Shown here: piece after piece, positions 1-5,663 of the stretch
Position numbering within the stretch: the stretch's first letter is position 1
Layout: every line of letters starts with the position of its first letter
Assembly: GCA_947073895.1 (NCBI GenBank)
Contig: CAMTNN010000070.1
Location: forward strand, 1 to 7,444
Direction: 5' to 3'
Source of the DNA: an uncultured cyanobacterium
Lineage (GTDB): Bacteria > Cyanobacteriota > Vampirovibrionia > Gastranaerophilales > Gastranaerophilaceae
DNA length: 7,444 nucleotides
Position numbers and translations under genes: made by a program
The notes under the pieces: generated by a model
The model's input: the letters and a program-made list of their open reading frames with translations, nothing else
What the model was told of the DNA's origin: nothing
Databases searched by the model: none

Positions 1-1002
1 AAAGTCGTCTATTTAATAGTTGGCGATACAAACAATGAAATCTTAAAGTTTGAGGCAAAAGAAATTGATGTTCTTGGAATTCGCGGGTCTAATGTTGCGC
101 GCTATAAGCTCAAAGAGCCGACCTCCGATTATACGGTTTATAACCTCGGGGCAGACACAGGGACTATGTTTCTGGTTATTAATTTGAATAATAGAAAAAC
201 TAACGGTAAGTGGAATGTAAATCCGATTAAACAAAAATGGTTTGCAAATCGCGATTTTCGAGCTGCAATAGATTGGGCAATTGATAGAAAGGCGCTTGTG
301 CAAAATGTGGCGCAGGGTGTTGCTGAACCACTGTTTACAGCAGAAAGCTTGAATTCTATATTTTTAAATAAATATATAAAAGGGCATCCGTCTGATGAAA
401 ATGTTTCAAAAGAGAGTCTTGAAAAAGCGGGATTCAAGTTAAAGGATGGTATTTTATACGATTCTGACGGAAACCGTGTTGAGTTTGATTTGTACACGAA
501 TGCAGGAGCTTTAGAGCGCGAAGCAATAGGAGTTATGATTAAACAGGACTTGGAAGAACTTGGAATGAAGGTCAATTTCAAACCTATTGAGTTTAATTCT
601 CTTGTTAATAAATTAACGAATACACACGACTGGGATATGGCGATAATGGGATTGACAGGCTCTCCTCTCGAGCCTCACGACGGCAAAAATGTTTGGCAGT
701 CATCAGGTCCGTTGCATTTGTTTAATCAGAGACCTCAGGGGTGGAAAGTTGACGACAGATTGGACTGGGAAAAAGAGTTAGATGAAATCTTTGAAGAAGG
801 TGCGCTCAAACTTTCTTTTGATGAGCGAAAACAGCTTTATGACAGATATCAAACTATTATTTATAACCAGAAACCTATTATTTATCTGTATTCGCCTATA
901 AGAATTACAGCTATACGCAAAAAATTCAAAAATATATTCCCGACACCGTTGAGCGGATTGATTTATAACTTAGATGAAATTTATATTGAGGAGGAAAAAT
1001 AG
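1..1002 (+). CDS. Peptide/solute-binding protein of an ABC importer, C-terminal part (5' truncated by window)
   Basis: The reading frame is open from base 1 to the TAG at 1000-1002, giving 333 residues; the N-terminal 200-270 residues, with any signal or lipoprotein peptide, lie outside the window. Family 5 (DppA/OppA-type) extracytoplasmic binding proteins deliver peptides or similar solutes to a DppBC-type channel. Seen in the fragment: an early stretch with FEAKEIDVLGI followed by TMFLVINLNN, the usual strand pair before the hinge; the family signature ANRDFRAAIDWAIDRKALV at about 82-100; and a C-terminal YDRYQTIIYNQKPIIYLYSP segment at about 281-300. The ATG at 166 is internal, because homologous sequence continues upstream of it. 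The gene overlaps the dppB start by one base. The ligand cannot be read from the sequence: peptides are likeliest, but nickel, sugars or other solutes occur in this family. Confidence 0.93.
   Translation, partial: KVVYLIVGDTNNEILKFEAKEIDVLGIRGSNVARYKLKEPTSDYTVYNLGADTGTMFLVINLNNRKTNGKWNVNPIKQKWFANRDFRAAIDWAIDRKALVQNVAQGVAEPLFTAESLNSIFLNKYIKGHPSDENVSKESLEKAGFKLKDGILYDSDGNRVEFDLYTNAGALEREAIGVMIKQDLEELGMKVNFKPIEFNSLVNKLTNTHDWDMAIMGLTGSPLEPHDGKNVWQSSGPLHLFNQRPQGWKVDDRLDWEKELDEIFEEGALKLSFDERKQLYDRYQTIIYNQKPIIYLYSPIRITAIRKKFKNIFPTPLSGLIYNLDEIYIEEEK
989..994 (+). promoter_or_regulatory. Ribosome binding site fixing the GTG start of dppB
   Basis: AGGAGG lies inside the last codons of the binding-protein gene, seven bases before the GTG at 1002-1004. 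It supports the non-ATG start of dppB in the arrangement TAGTG, where the stop and start share one base. Confidence 0.85.
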
Positions 1003-1967
1003 TGGAGTTTTTTAGATACATTGCTAAACGTATTTTGCAAACTATTCCTCTTTTAATAATAGTTTCACTGATTAGTTTTTTTATAATAAGACTTTCTCCG
1101 GTTGATCCGCTTGCGGAGCTGAGGTTGAATCCTTCTATTTCACAGGAGACTTTGAATAAAGAAATAAAACGACTTAATTTAGATAAACCAATTTATGTCC
1201 AATATGCATCCTGGGCAAAATCTTTTGTTAAAGGTGATTTAGGCTATACTTCCGCAGGTGAAAAAGTCTCGGTTAAGTTAAAAGAAAGAATCCCTAATAC
1301 TTTGCTTTTGACGATTGTTGTAATTTTTATGACGTGGTCTGTTGGGATTCCATTGGGGATAATTTCCGCTTATAAAAAAGAAACGGCGTTTGACCGAATT
1401 CTAACGGTTTTATCTAGTATTGGTATGGCAATTCCTTCGTTTTTCTTTGCTATATTAATGCTTATTTTTGCGGTTAAAACAGGCTGGTTTCCTGTTGGAG
1501 GACTAACGAGTTATAATTTTAACGAAATGAGTTTCTGGAGTAAGTTCATAGATATAGCGCGTCACCTTGTTTTGCCTGCCTTTGTATTATTTACGATATC
1601 ATTATCAGGTCTTCAGAGACAGATGAGAGCGAATATGCTTGAAGTTCTTGATAGCGATTATGTTAAATTTGCCCGCGCTAAAGGTTTATCAGAAGGTAAA
1701 GTTGTTTTTAAGCACGCACTTAGAAATGCGGTTAATCCTATGATAACGCTTTTAGGATTTGAGTTTGCAGGTCTGTTGAGCGGAGCTGCGCTAACGGAGT
1801 ATGTGTTTCAATATCCGGGATTAGGGAGACTTATTCTTGAAGCGGTTATGAAATCGGATATAAACCTTGTAATGGCGTCATTAATGATGGGGACAATTAT
1901 GCTGATAGCAGGGAATCTGCTTGCGGATATTTTACTTATGATTACTGATCCGAGAGTGAGGGGGTAA
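1002..1967 (+). CDS. dppB: ABC transporter permease, DppB/OppB family
   Basis: Inner-membrane channel subunit of a peptide-type ABC importer, pairing with the DppC-like protein encoded next. The 321 residues match the usual DppB length (about 310-340). N-terminal RYIAKRILQTIPLLIIVSLI starts TM1 (about 12-30). The periplasmic loop carries the typical LNLDKPIYVQY and GDLGYT motifs (58-82). Further hydrophobic segments lie near 98-122, 135-158, 188-206, 245-268 and 288-315. The cytoplasmic EAA loop that docks onto the ATPase is clear at about 218-246 (DYVKFARAKGLSEGKV, then HALRNAVNPMIT), and the protein ends in the family's DPRVRG tail. It begins with GTG, overlaps the binding-protein stop by one base and has a strong SD. 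The fold and family are secure; dpp versus opp naming is by family only, since the substrate is unknown. Confidence 0.95.
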   Translation: MEFFRYIAKRILQTIPLLIIVSLISFFIIRLSPVDPLAELRLNPSISQETLNKEIKRLNLDKPIYVQYASWAKSFVKGDLGYTSAGEKVSVKLKERIPNTLLLTIVVIFMTWSVGIPLGIISAYKKETAFDRILTVLSSIGMAIPSFFFAILMLIFAVKTGWFPVGGLTSYNFNEMSFWSKFIDIARHLVLPAFVLFTISLSGLQRQMRANMLEVLDSDYVKFARAKGLSEGKVVFKHALRNAVNPMITLLGFEFAGLLSGAALTEYVFQYPGLGRLILEAVMKSDINLVMASLMMGTIMLIAGNLLADILLMITDPRVRG

Positions 1968-1972
1968 GATAA

Positions 1973-3004
1973 ATGAGGGAAGCATTAAAGAAAATCTTTA
2001 AAGATAAATTTGCGTTTACCGCATTTATAATCCTTGCTCTACTTTATATTGTAATACTTTTTGCAGATTTTATTGCACCGTATTCAAGTGCTTATTCCGA
2101 CAGAGATATGTCTTATGCTCCGCCGTCTAAAGTTTATACAATTAATGAGCAGGGAAAACTTTCTTTTCCTTATACATATAACTATATAAGAGAGTACGAG
2201 CCATCTTTAATGCAGACAATTTATAAACAAGACCGTTCTAAAAAGTATTTTATCAAACCTTTTGTAAACGGACACCTGTTTGGTGTAAAAGACGGAGGAA
2301 AATTGTATTTGCTCGGAACGGATATTAACGGTCGTGATGTATTTTCACGTCTTCTGTTTGGCGGAAGAGTTTCAATGACTGTCGGCTTTTTGTCATTATT
2401 TGTGGTATTCCCTATCGGGCTTTTATATGGCGGAATATCAGGCTACTTCGGAGGAATCGTTGATACTTTGATGATGAGATTTGCAGAAGCTGTTATGGCA
2501 ATCCCGAGTTTTTATCTGCTTATTATTCTTGCGGCGATTTTACCGTCCGGCATGACGAGTGTTCAGCGTTTTACTTTGATTGTTGTAATTCTTGCCCTGA
2601 TTGGCTGGGCCGGGTTTGCAAGGGTTGTAAGAGGCATGGTGCTTTCTATTAAGAAAGAAGACTTTGTGGCTGCAGAAAAAGTTATGGGAGCTTCTAATTT
2701 AAGAATTATTCTGAAACACATACTTCCTCAGACTATGAGCTATGTAATCATTGCAATGACTCTTTCTGTTCCATCTTATATTCTAGCGGAATCAGGTTTG
2801 AGTTTTTTAGGTTTAGGTATTCAGCAACCTGATGCAAGCTGGGGAAATATGCTTAAAGAAGCGCAAGAGTTTACAAATATTCTTTATCGACCTTGGCTTT
2901 TGACTCCAGGAATTCTGATATTTATTGCAGTTCTTTCATTTAATCTTTTAGGTGATGCAGTAAGGGATTATTTAGATCCTAAATCAAAAAGCGCTCGAAG
3001 CTAA
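1973..3004 (+). CDS. dppC: ABC transporter permease, DppC/OppC family, with enlarged periplasmic segment
   Basis: Second channel subunit of the importer, in the inner membrane. It begins five bases after the dppB stop; AGGGGG at 1959-1964 sits eight bases before its ATG. The 343 residues exceed the common 280-310. The cause is a longer segment between TM1 (about 14-34) and the signature LGTDINGRDVFSRLLFGGRV (113-132): roughly 80 residues, including HLFGVKDGGKLYL just before the signature. A subset of DppC proteins shares this layout, so I read it as a subfamily feature rather than a fusion. The EAA loop is at about 230-258 (DFVAAEKVMGASNLRIILKH), and ESGLSFLGLGIQQPDASWG at 273-291 is also typical. 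No ATPase gene follows: the next gene is convergent. No convincing plus-strand terminator was found after the stop. Confidence 0.95.
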   Translation: MREALKKIFKDKFAFTAFIILALLYIVILFADFIAPYSSAYSDRDMSYAPPSKVYTINEQGKLSFPYTYNYIREYEPSLMQTIYKQDRSKKYFIKPFVNGHLFGVKDGGKLYLLGTDINGRDVFSRLLFGGRVSMTVGFLSLFVVFPIGLLYGGISGYFGGIVDTLMMRFAEAVMAIPSFYLLIILAAILPSGMTSVQRFTLIVVILALIGWAGFARVVRGMVLSIKKEDFVAAEKVMGASNLRIILKHILPQTMSYVIIAMTLSVPSYILAESGLSFLGLGIQQPDASWGNMLKEAQEFTNILYRPWLLTPGILIFIAVLSFNLLGDAVRDYLDPKSKSARS

Positions 3005-3012
3005 TCGAACGC
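2986..3012 (-). terminator. Rho-independent terminator for the LysM gene, overlapping the dppC 3' end
   Basis: Read on the minus strand, GCGUUCGA (3012-3005) pairs with UCGAGCGC (2998-2991) across a six-base loop, followed at once by UUUUU (2990-2986) and then GAUUU. The eight-pair stem contains one U-G wobble. On the plus strand the same position is a C-A mismatch and no U-run follows, so the element is directional. It lies about 25 bases beyond the TAG of the LysM gene and includes the last codons and stop of dppC. Confidence 0.8.
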
Positions 3013-3036
3013 CTTAGAGTATAAAAGTCTTTATTA

Positions 3037-4026
3037 CTAATTAAACCAGGATATTGCAGTATCAGCAATTTTTTCTCCACCCAAATATCCTGCAATGCCG
3101 CCAACAGCTGCTAATACCGGAACTGCTACCGGTGCAACAGGTCCTGTGCAAGCGCCAATCATTGCTCCAATTTTAGCACCTGTTGCACCTGCCACAAGAC
3201 CTGACGCGCATTTTGTACCTTGTTTAACCGCTGCAGTTGTTCCGCCTGTTTTATATGCATCATATACTTCTATCGCTGAAATTGCTGCTGCAACTGGCGC
3301 TGCTGTTCTGCCAAGTAATTTACCTGCTTTACCATATTTGAGAATTTTTCCACTTTTTAAACCTGCTGCTCTATTGATAGCTTTGCCTTTGTTAATTACT
3401 CGTTTTCCTGTTTGTTTAACCGCATCTTTTCCAAATGCATATTCTAGTTCAGCTTTTTTTGAAGCATGTTTAACAGCTTGTTTTATTTTAGATGAAGTGC
3501 TGTTTTTTACTTCTTTTAGAGCATCTTTTCCAAATGCATATTCTAGTTCAGCTTTTTTTGAAGCATGTTTAACAGCTTGTTTTATTTTAGATGAAGCGCT
3601 GTTTTTTACTTCTTTTAAAGCATCTTTTCCGTACATATAGCTTAACTGTATGGTTTCAGCTGCACTTTTAGTCGCTTTTAAACCTTTTTTCCCAGCATTG
3701 ATGGCATGTGGAAGTGCTTTTTCTACGCCTTTGAAAACCAATGCTCCGGTAACCCCTGTTCCAACTAATGTTCCGAATCCGATTTCGCTTTTTTCTTCTT
3801 TTTGAAAGCTGTCCATTCCTGCAATATCATCTTTGAACAATTCAAAATCTTGTGTTAATTTAGGTTCTGTCTTTGGTCGTTCCGTTTCAAATATAAGCTT
3901 TTGCCCAACTGAGATTTTATTAGGGTTGCTAATTTTGTTTAGTGTTGCCAAGTTTTCAACTGTTGTGTTGTGCGCTTTCGCAATTTTTGTTAAGTTGTCA
4001 CCCGCTTGTACTGTGTAATTTGTCAT
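3037..4026 (-). CDS. LysM-domain protein with lysine-rich tandem repeats and glycine-rich hydrophobic C-terminus
   Basis: A 329-residue protein of unknown role. Residues 3-47 form a LysM domain (YTVQAGDNLTKIAKAHNTTV, later ISVGQKLIF), a fold that binds peptidoglycan or chitin-type glycans. There is no signal peptide before it. Residues 48-82 are polar; 84-100 are mildly hydrophobic. Residues 130-162 and 163-195 are two 33-residue repeats differing mainly at SAS/STS and YMYG/YAFG, with a broken third copy from 196 and a degenerate one before 130. Residues about 240-325 are rich in Gly and Ala (GLVAGATGAKIGAMIGACTG, AAVGGIAGYLGG), like glycine-zipper segments of membrane-inserting or toxin-type proteins. 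The start is the ATG at 4026, preceded by AGGAGAG at 4038-4032 with a five-base spacer; a longer frame to 4119 adds 31 residues with no SD and interrupts the usual N-terminal placement of LysM. An XRE regulator gene lies 150 bases upstream. A cytoplasmic or envelope structural protein is equally possible. Confidence 0.85.
   Translation of the reverse strand: MTNYTVQAGDNLTKIAKAHNTTVENLATLNKISNPNKISVGQKLIFETERPKTEPKLTQDFELFKDDIAGMDSFQKEEKSEIGFGTLVGTGVTGALVFKGVEKALPHAINAGKKGLKATKSAAETIQLSYMYGKDALKEVKNSASSKIKQAVKHASKKAELEYAFGKDALKEVKNSTSSKIKQAVKHASKKAELEYAFGKDAVKQTGKRVINKGKAINRAAGLKSGKILKYGKAGKLLGRTAAPVAAAISAIEVYDAYKTGGTTAAVKQGTKCASGLVAGATGAKIGAMIGACTGPVAPVAVPVLAAVGGIAGYLGGEKIADTAISWFN
3422..3619 (-). 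repeat. Two 99-bp tandem direct repeats within the LysM gene
   Basis: Copies at 3422-3520 and 3521-3619 differ at only two positions (T/C and G/A near the 3' part), so about 97 of 99 bases are identical. A third copy begins at 3620 but diverges after about 12 bases. The period is a multiple of three and keeps the frame; one difference is silent (a Leu codon) and one changes Thr to Ala. Such near-identity in a background where the flanking copies have diverged suggests a recent duplication and probably variable copy number between strains. Confidence 0.93.
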
Positions 4027-4031
4027 GCTTA

Positions 4032-4038
4032 CTCTCCT
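4032..4038 (-). promoter_or_regulatory. Ribosome binding site fixing the LysM gene start
   Basis: AGGAGAG on the minus strand, five bases before the ATG at 4026. It decides against the upstream in-frame ATG at 4119, which has no comparable site. Confidence 0.8.
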
Positions 4039-4095
4039 ATACTTTGTTATACTCGTGTTATGTATATATAAAGTATTTTGGAAAACGAAAATTTC

Positions 4096-4126
4096 ACATT
4101 TTATGCAATATAATCTCATAAAATGT
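4096..4126. promoter_or_regulatory. Inverted repeat upstream of the LysM gene, possible operator
   Basis: ACATTTTATG (4096-4105) and CATAAAATGT (4117-4126) are perfect 10-base inverted arms around an 11-base spacer. The dyad lies 70-100 bases upstream of the LysM start, between it and the XRE gene. It has no following U-run and is AT-rich, so it fits a protein-binding site better than a terminator. The outer ACATT/AATGT half-sites recur in the dyad at 4551-4572 before the XRE gene. I found no convincing sigma70-type promoter next to it. Confidence 0.45.
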
Positions 4127-4176
4127 CTAGATAATGCATGATTGATGCAAAAATTGCCTTTTACAAAACTTAATAA

Positions 4177-4503
4177 TTACTCATTTGAAAGAGCTTGAAT
4201 GACTTTATAAATATTTTCTACCTTATCACGATTGCCTTTAATTTTATCAAGATATGAGTATATATCTATTAATAAATCTTCTGTTGGACGCAAATGGCTT
4301 GAAATAAAAAAGTCTTCAAATGTCATATTTGTGAATTCTAAGATATTTTCAATTGTTTGAGCAGAAATAAAACTCTCACCAATTTCAATACCGGCAAGTG
4401 TTCTTGTTGCAATATTAATTTTTTCTGCAAATTGCTGTTGTGTGAAACCTTCTTTAAGGCGTATTCTTTTAACTTTTTGTCCTAGTTCCTTCTTTACATC
4501 CAT
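4177..4503 (-). CDS. XRE-family helix-turn-helix transcriptional regulator
   Basis: A 108-residue DNA-binding protein. Residues about 7-62 form a Cro/CI-type HTH domain: LGQKVKRIRLKEGFTQQQFA, then KINIATRTLAGIEIGESFIS with the recognition helix, then TIENILEFTNMTFEDFF. The remaining 45 residues look helical and hydrophilic and could mediate dimerisation; no ligand, peptidase or toxin domain is visible. It lies downstream of the ykgJ-like gene and upstream of the LysM gene, all on the minus strand, with flanking gaps (82 and 150 bases) that both contain palindromes. Self-regulation and control of the LysM gene are therefore natural inferences, not shown. There is no SD before its ATG; TAAAAT ends seven bases before the A of the ATG. 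The family call is firm and the target is unknown. Confidence 0.92.
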   Translation of the reverse strand: MDVKKELGQKVKRIRLKEGFTQQQFAEKINIATRTLAGIEIGESFISAQTIENILEFTNMTFEDFFISSHLRPTEDLLIDIYSYLDKIKGNRDKVENIYKVIQALSNE

Positions 4504-4550
4504 AACACTATTTTAAAGCTAGTTAAAGTAAATAAAAATGAGATAATTAG

Positions 4551-4572
4551 ACATTATAATTATTAATAATGT
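4551..4572. promoter_or_regulatory. Inverted repeat across the putative XRE gene -10, possible operator
   Basis: ACATTAT (4551-4557) and ATAATGT (4566-4572) are perfect inverted arms with an eight-base spacer. The left arm overlaps the minus-strand TATAAT at 4558-4553. A repressor bound here would block that promoter, as autoregulated XRE proteins commonly do. The AT-rich background makes chance dyads fairly likely. Confidence 0.4.
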
Positions 4573-4580
4573 GTTTTAAA
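4553..4580 (-). promoter_or_regulatory. Candidate sigma70-type promoter of the XRE gene
   Basis: On the minus strand, a consensus TATAAT occupies 4558-4553, with TTTAAA (4/6 match to TTGACA) at 4580-4575 and a 16-base spacer. It predicts a start near 4546 and a leader of roughly 43 bases. The -35 is weak and lies in a very AT-rich stretch. A second, closer -10-like hexamer (TAAAAT, 4515-4510) could instead give a leaderless transcript. Confidence 0.45.
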
Positions 4581-4591
4581 TGCATTTAAAA
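4574..4591. promoter_or_regulatory. Perfect 18-bp palindrome at the XRE gene -35, possible operator
   Basis: TTTTAAATGCATTTAAAA is fully self-complementary. It covers the putative -35 of the XRE gene and the last codons and stop of the ykgJ-like gene. Without a loop or U-run it is a poor terminator, so a dimeric repressor site is the more likely use. No binding specificity can be derived from sequence alone. Confidence 0.45.
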
Positions 4592-5053
4592 TTTTTGACT
4601 TGTGTTATGATTGCATTTAATCCAATCATATAGATTTTGAGTTTCACCTAATAATTTATCCAAATTTTCTTTTATGGGTTCCGCAAAAAATTCTCCGTTT
4701 GAGTATACTTTTGCATAATTTTTGCCGTTGTTAGCACAATAGGGAACTTTAACAACATTGTTTTTAGTTAAATACGCAAGTCCGTGAATTCTGCAAACCA
4801 TAGGTCTATAGGAGTAAACTGAACACAATTTGTCTAACAAAAACGGACAGGCTCCGCCTTTTTCCATGTTTTTAATGTTATTTTGTACTCGAACTTTTTG
4901 TGAGTTATCAAGATTAGAATAGCCAATCATTAAAGTTTTTAGCTCTTCTTCCGTAATCGGATAATCTCCTTTTTCACAGCAATCAGAACAGCCTGCCCTG
5001 CAGCAGATAAATTCTTTGTGTTGGTTAAAATACTCTTCTATTTTTGAGCCCAA
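4586..5053 (-). CDS. YkgJ-type cysteine-cluster protein (putative zinc/iron-binding)
   Basis: Member of the CxxCxxCC family (YkgJ/FliB-type), thought to bind iron or zinc; the biochemical role of most members is not established. Numbering from the TTG at 5053, the cluster CCRAGCSDCC is at about 17-26. It is followed by the second family block, GGACPFL near 66-72 and the LCSVYSYRPMVCRIHG stretch near 76-91, and a further Cys at 106 (VPYC). The protein has 155 residues and no signal peptide or membrane segment. Start choice: the TTG at 5053 has GGAG six bases upstream; an earlier TTG at 5065 adds four residues but has no SD, and no ATG occurs before the cysteine cluster. The start overlaps the end of the preceding coiled-coil gene by 16 bases, so the two are probably translationally coupled. 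The substrate or partner is unknown. Confidence 0.88.
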   Translation of the reverse strand: MGSKIEEYFNQHKEFICCRAGCSDCCEKGDYPITEEELKTLMIGYSNLDNSQKVRVQNNIKNMEKGGACPFLLDKLCSVYSYRPMVCRIHGLAYLTKNNVVKVPYCANNGKNYAKVYSNGEFFAEPIKENLDKLLGETQNLYDWIKCNHNTSQKF

Positions 5054-5655
5054 ATTCTGCTCCAAAAACTTTTTGAAGAATGGTTTTCCAACTGTTCGAT
5101 TCTTTGGGATAATTCTTTGTTGTGTTCAAGCAGTTCCTGAACTTGTTTTGCAAGGATTTCATTGTCTCTTTTGTATCCGCCGGCTTCAATCAATTTTGTT
5201 GCCATATCAGAGTTTGTAATATCATCGCTGATTTTTTTTGCAACAGCCTCTGCCAGCATTTGTAATGTTTGAGATGTTACATCCAAAGTGAAACTTTTAT
5301 TAGGCTGTGGTGTAAGGTCTGTTACAATATGTTCTTCTGTTTCAGTCTCTTCTTCCTCCGGTGCAGAAAGATAATCTTTTACCAAAATTGGCTGAATAGG
5401 TTCTTCGCGTTTTTCAATTTTAGGCTCGATTTTTTGAAGTTTTGCAATGATTTGTTCATCACTGAAACCTTGCGCCTTCAAAGAAATACCTTTTTTAACT
5501 TTTTCTAAAGACAAATCGTCATAAAATTCTAATCCATCTTCATCTTCATAGATTGAATCAATCTTCCAATCCTGCAAAAATAAATCAAGTGAATGCTTAT
5601 CAATATAGTAATTTTCACTGTTTAAGTTCTTTAAAATAGTTTCTTTGTTAAACAT
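5038..5655 (-). CDS. Unrecognised acidic protein with C-terminal coiled coil
   Basis: A 205-residue protein I cannot assign to a named family. Residues 1-75 look folded and helical (IDKHSLDLFLQDWKIDSIYE, then LSLEKVKKGISLKAQGFSDE). The second part resembles the MerR-type pattern of a helix, L..G.s..eI and a closing helix, so a degenerate winged-helix domain is possible. Residues 76-125 are charged, proline-containing and probably disordered, with an EEEETETEE acidic run (100-108). Residues about 127-145 are helical, and 162-192 form a predicted coiled coil (KQVQELLEHNKELSQRIEQL). The tail SFWSRIWAQK is aromatic and basic and could contact membrane or another protein. An HTH-plus-coiled-coil layout recalls RacA-type chromosome-anchoring proteins, but this is only an analogy. 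The gene starts eight bases after the smpB stop; AGG-TAGG around that stop serves as its SD. It overlaps the ykgJ-like gene by 16 bases. Confidence 0.8.
   Translation of the reverse strand: MFNKETILKNLNSENYYIDKHSLDLFLQDWKIDSIYEDEDGLEFYDDLSLEKVKKGISLKAQGFSDEQIIAKLQKIEPKIEKREEPIQPILVKDYLSAPEEEETETEEHIVTDLTPQPNKSFTLDVTSQTLQMLAEAVAKKISDDITNSDMATKLIEAGGYKRDNEILAKQVQELLEHNKELSQRIEQLENHSSKSFWSRIWAQK
5060..5063 (-). promoter_or_regulatory. Ribosome binding site selecting the TTG start of the ykgJ-like gene
   Basis: GGAG on the minus strand, with a six-base spacer (CAGAAT) to the TTG at 5053-5051. It lies inside the last codons of the upstream gene. It is the only SD-like site near any start codon in this frame. 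Confidence 0.6.
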
Positions 5656-5663
5656 TCACATAC

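Noticed and set aside
166..1002. Solute-binding gene starting at the ATG at 166
   Set aside because: The frame is open to base 1 and upstream residues match the family, so this ATG is internal to a gene cut by the window edge.
2991..3012. Plus-strand terminator for dppC
   Set aside because: On the plus strand the stem has a C-A mismatch and no following U-run.
3422..3619. CRISPR-like array
   Set aside because: The repeats are 99 bp, directly adjacent without spacers, and fully coding in frame.
3095..3640. 181-residue plus-strand frame rich in Ala, Pro and Thr
   Set aside because: It is the antisense shadow of the LysM gene's Gly/Ala and repeat regions, with no SD and no recognisable domain.
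4027..4119. Longer LysM protein starting at the ATG at 4119
   Set aside because: No SD there; the extra 31 residues are not signal-like, and a strong SD precedes the ATG at 4026. The region also contains the dyad at 4096-4126.
4135..4149. Small dyad TGCAT-N5-ATGCA near the end of the XRE gene
   Set aside because: Five-base arms in AT-rich DNA are expected by chance, and no U-run follows.
4574..4591. Terminator after the ykgJ-like gene
   Set aside because: A perfect AT-only-edged palindrome without a loop or U-run would form a very weak RNA hairpin; an operator role fits better.
5054..5065. ykgJ-like start at the TTG at 5065
   Set aside because: No SD upstream; the TTG at 5053 has GGAG at proper spacing. 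The difference is four residues only.
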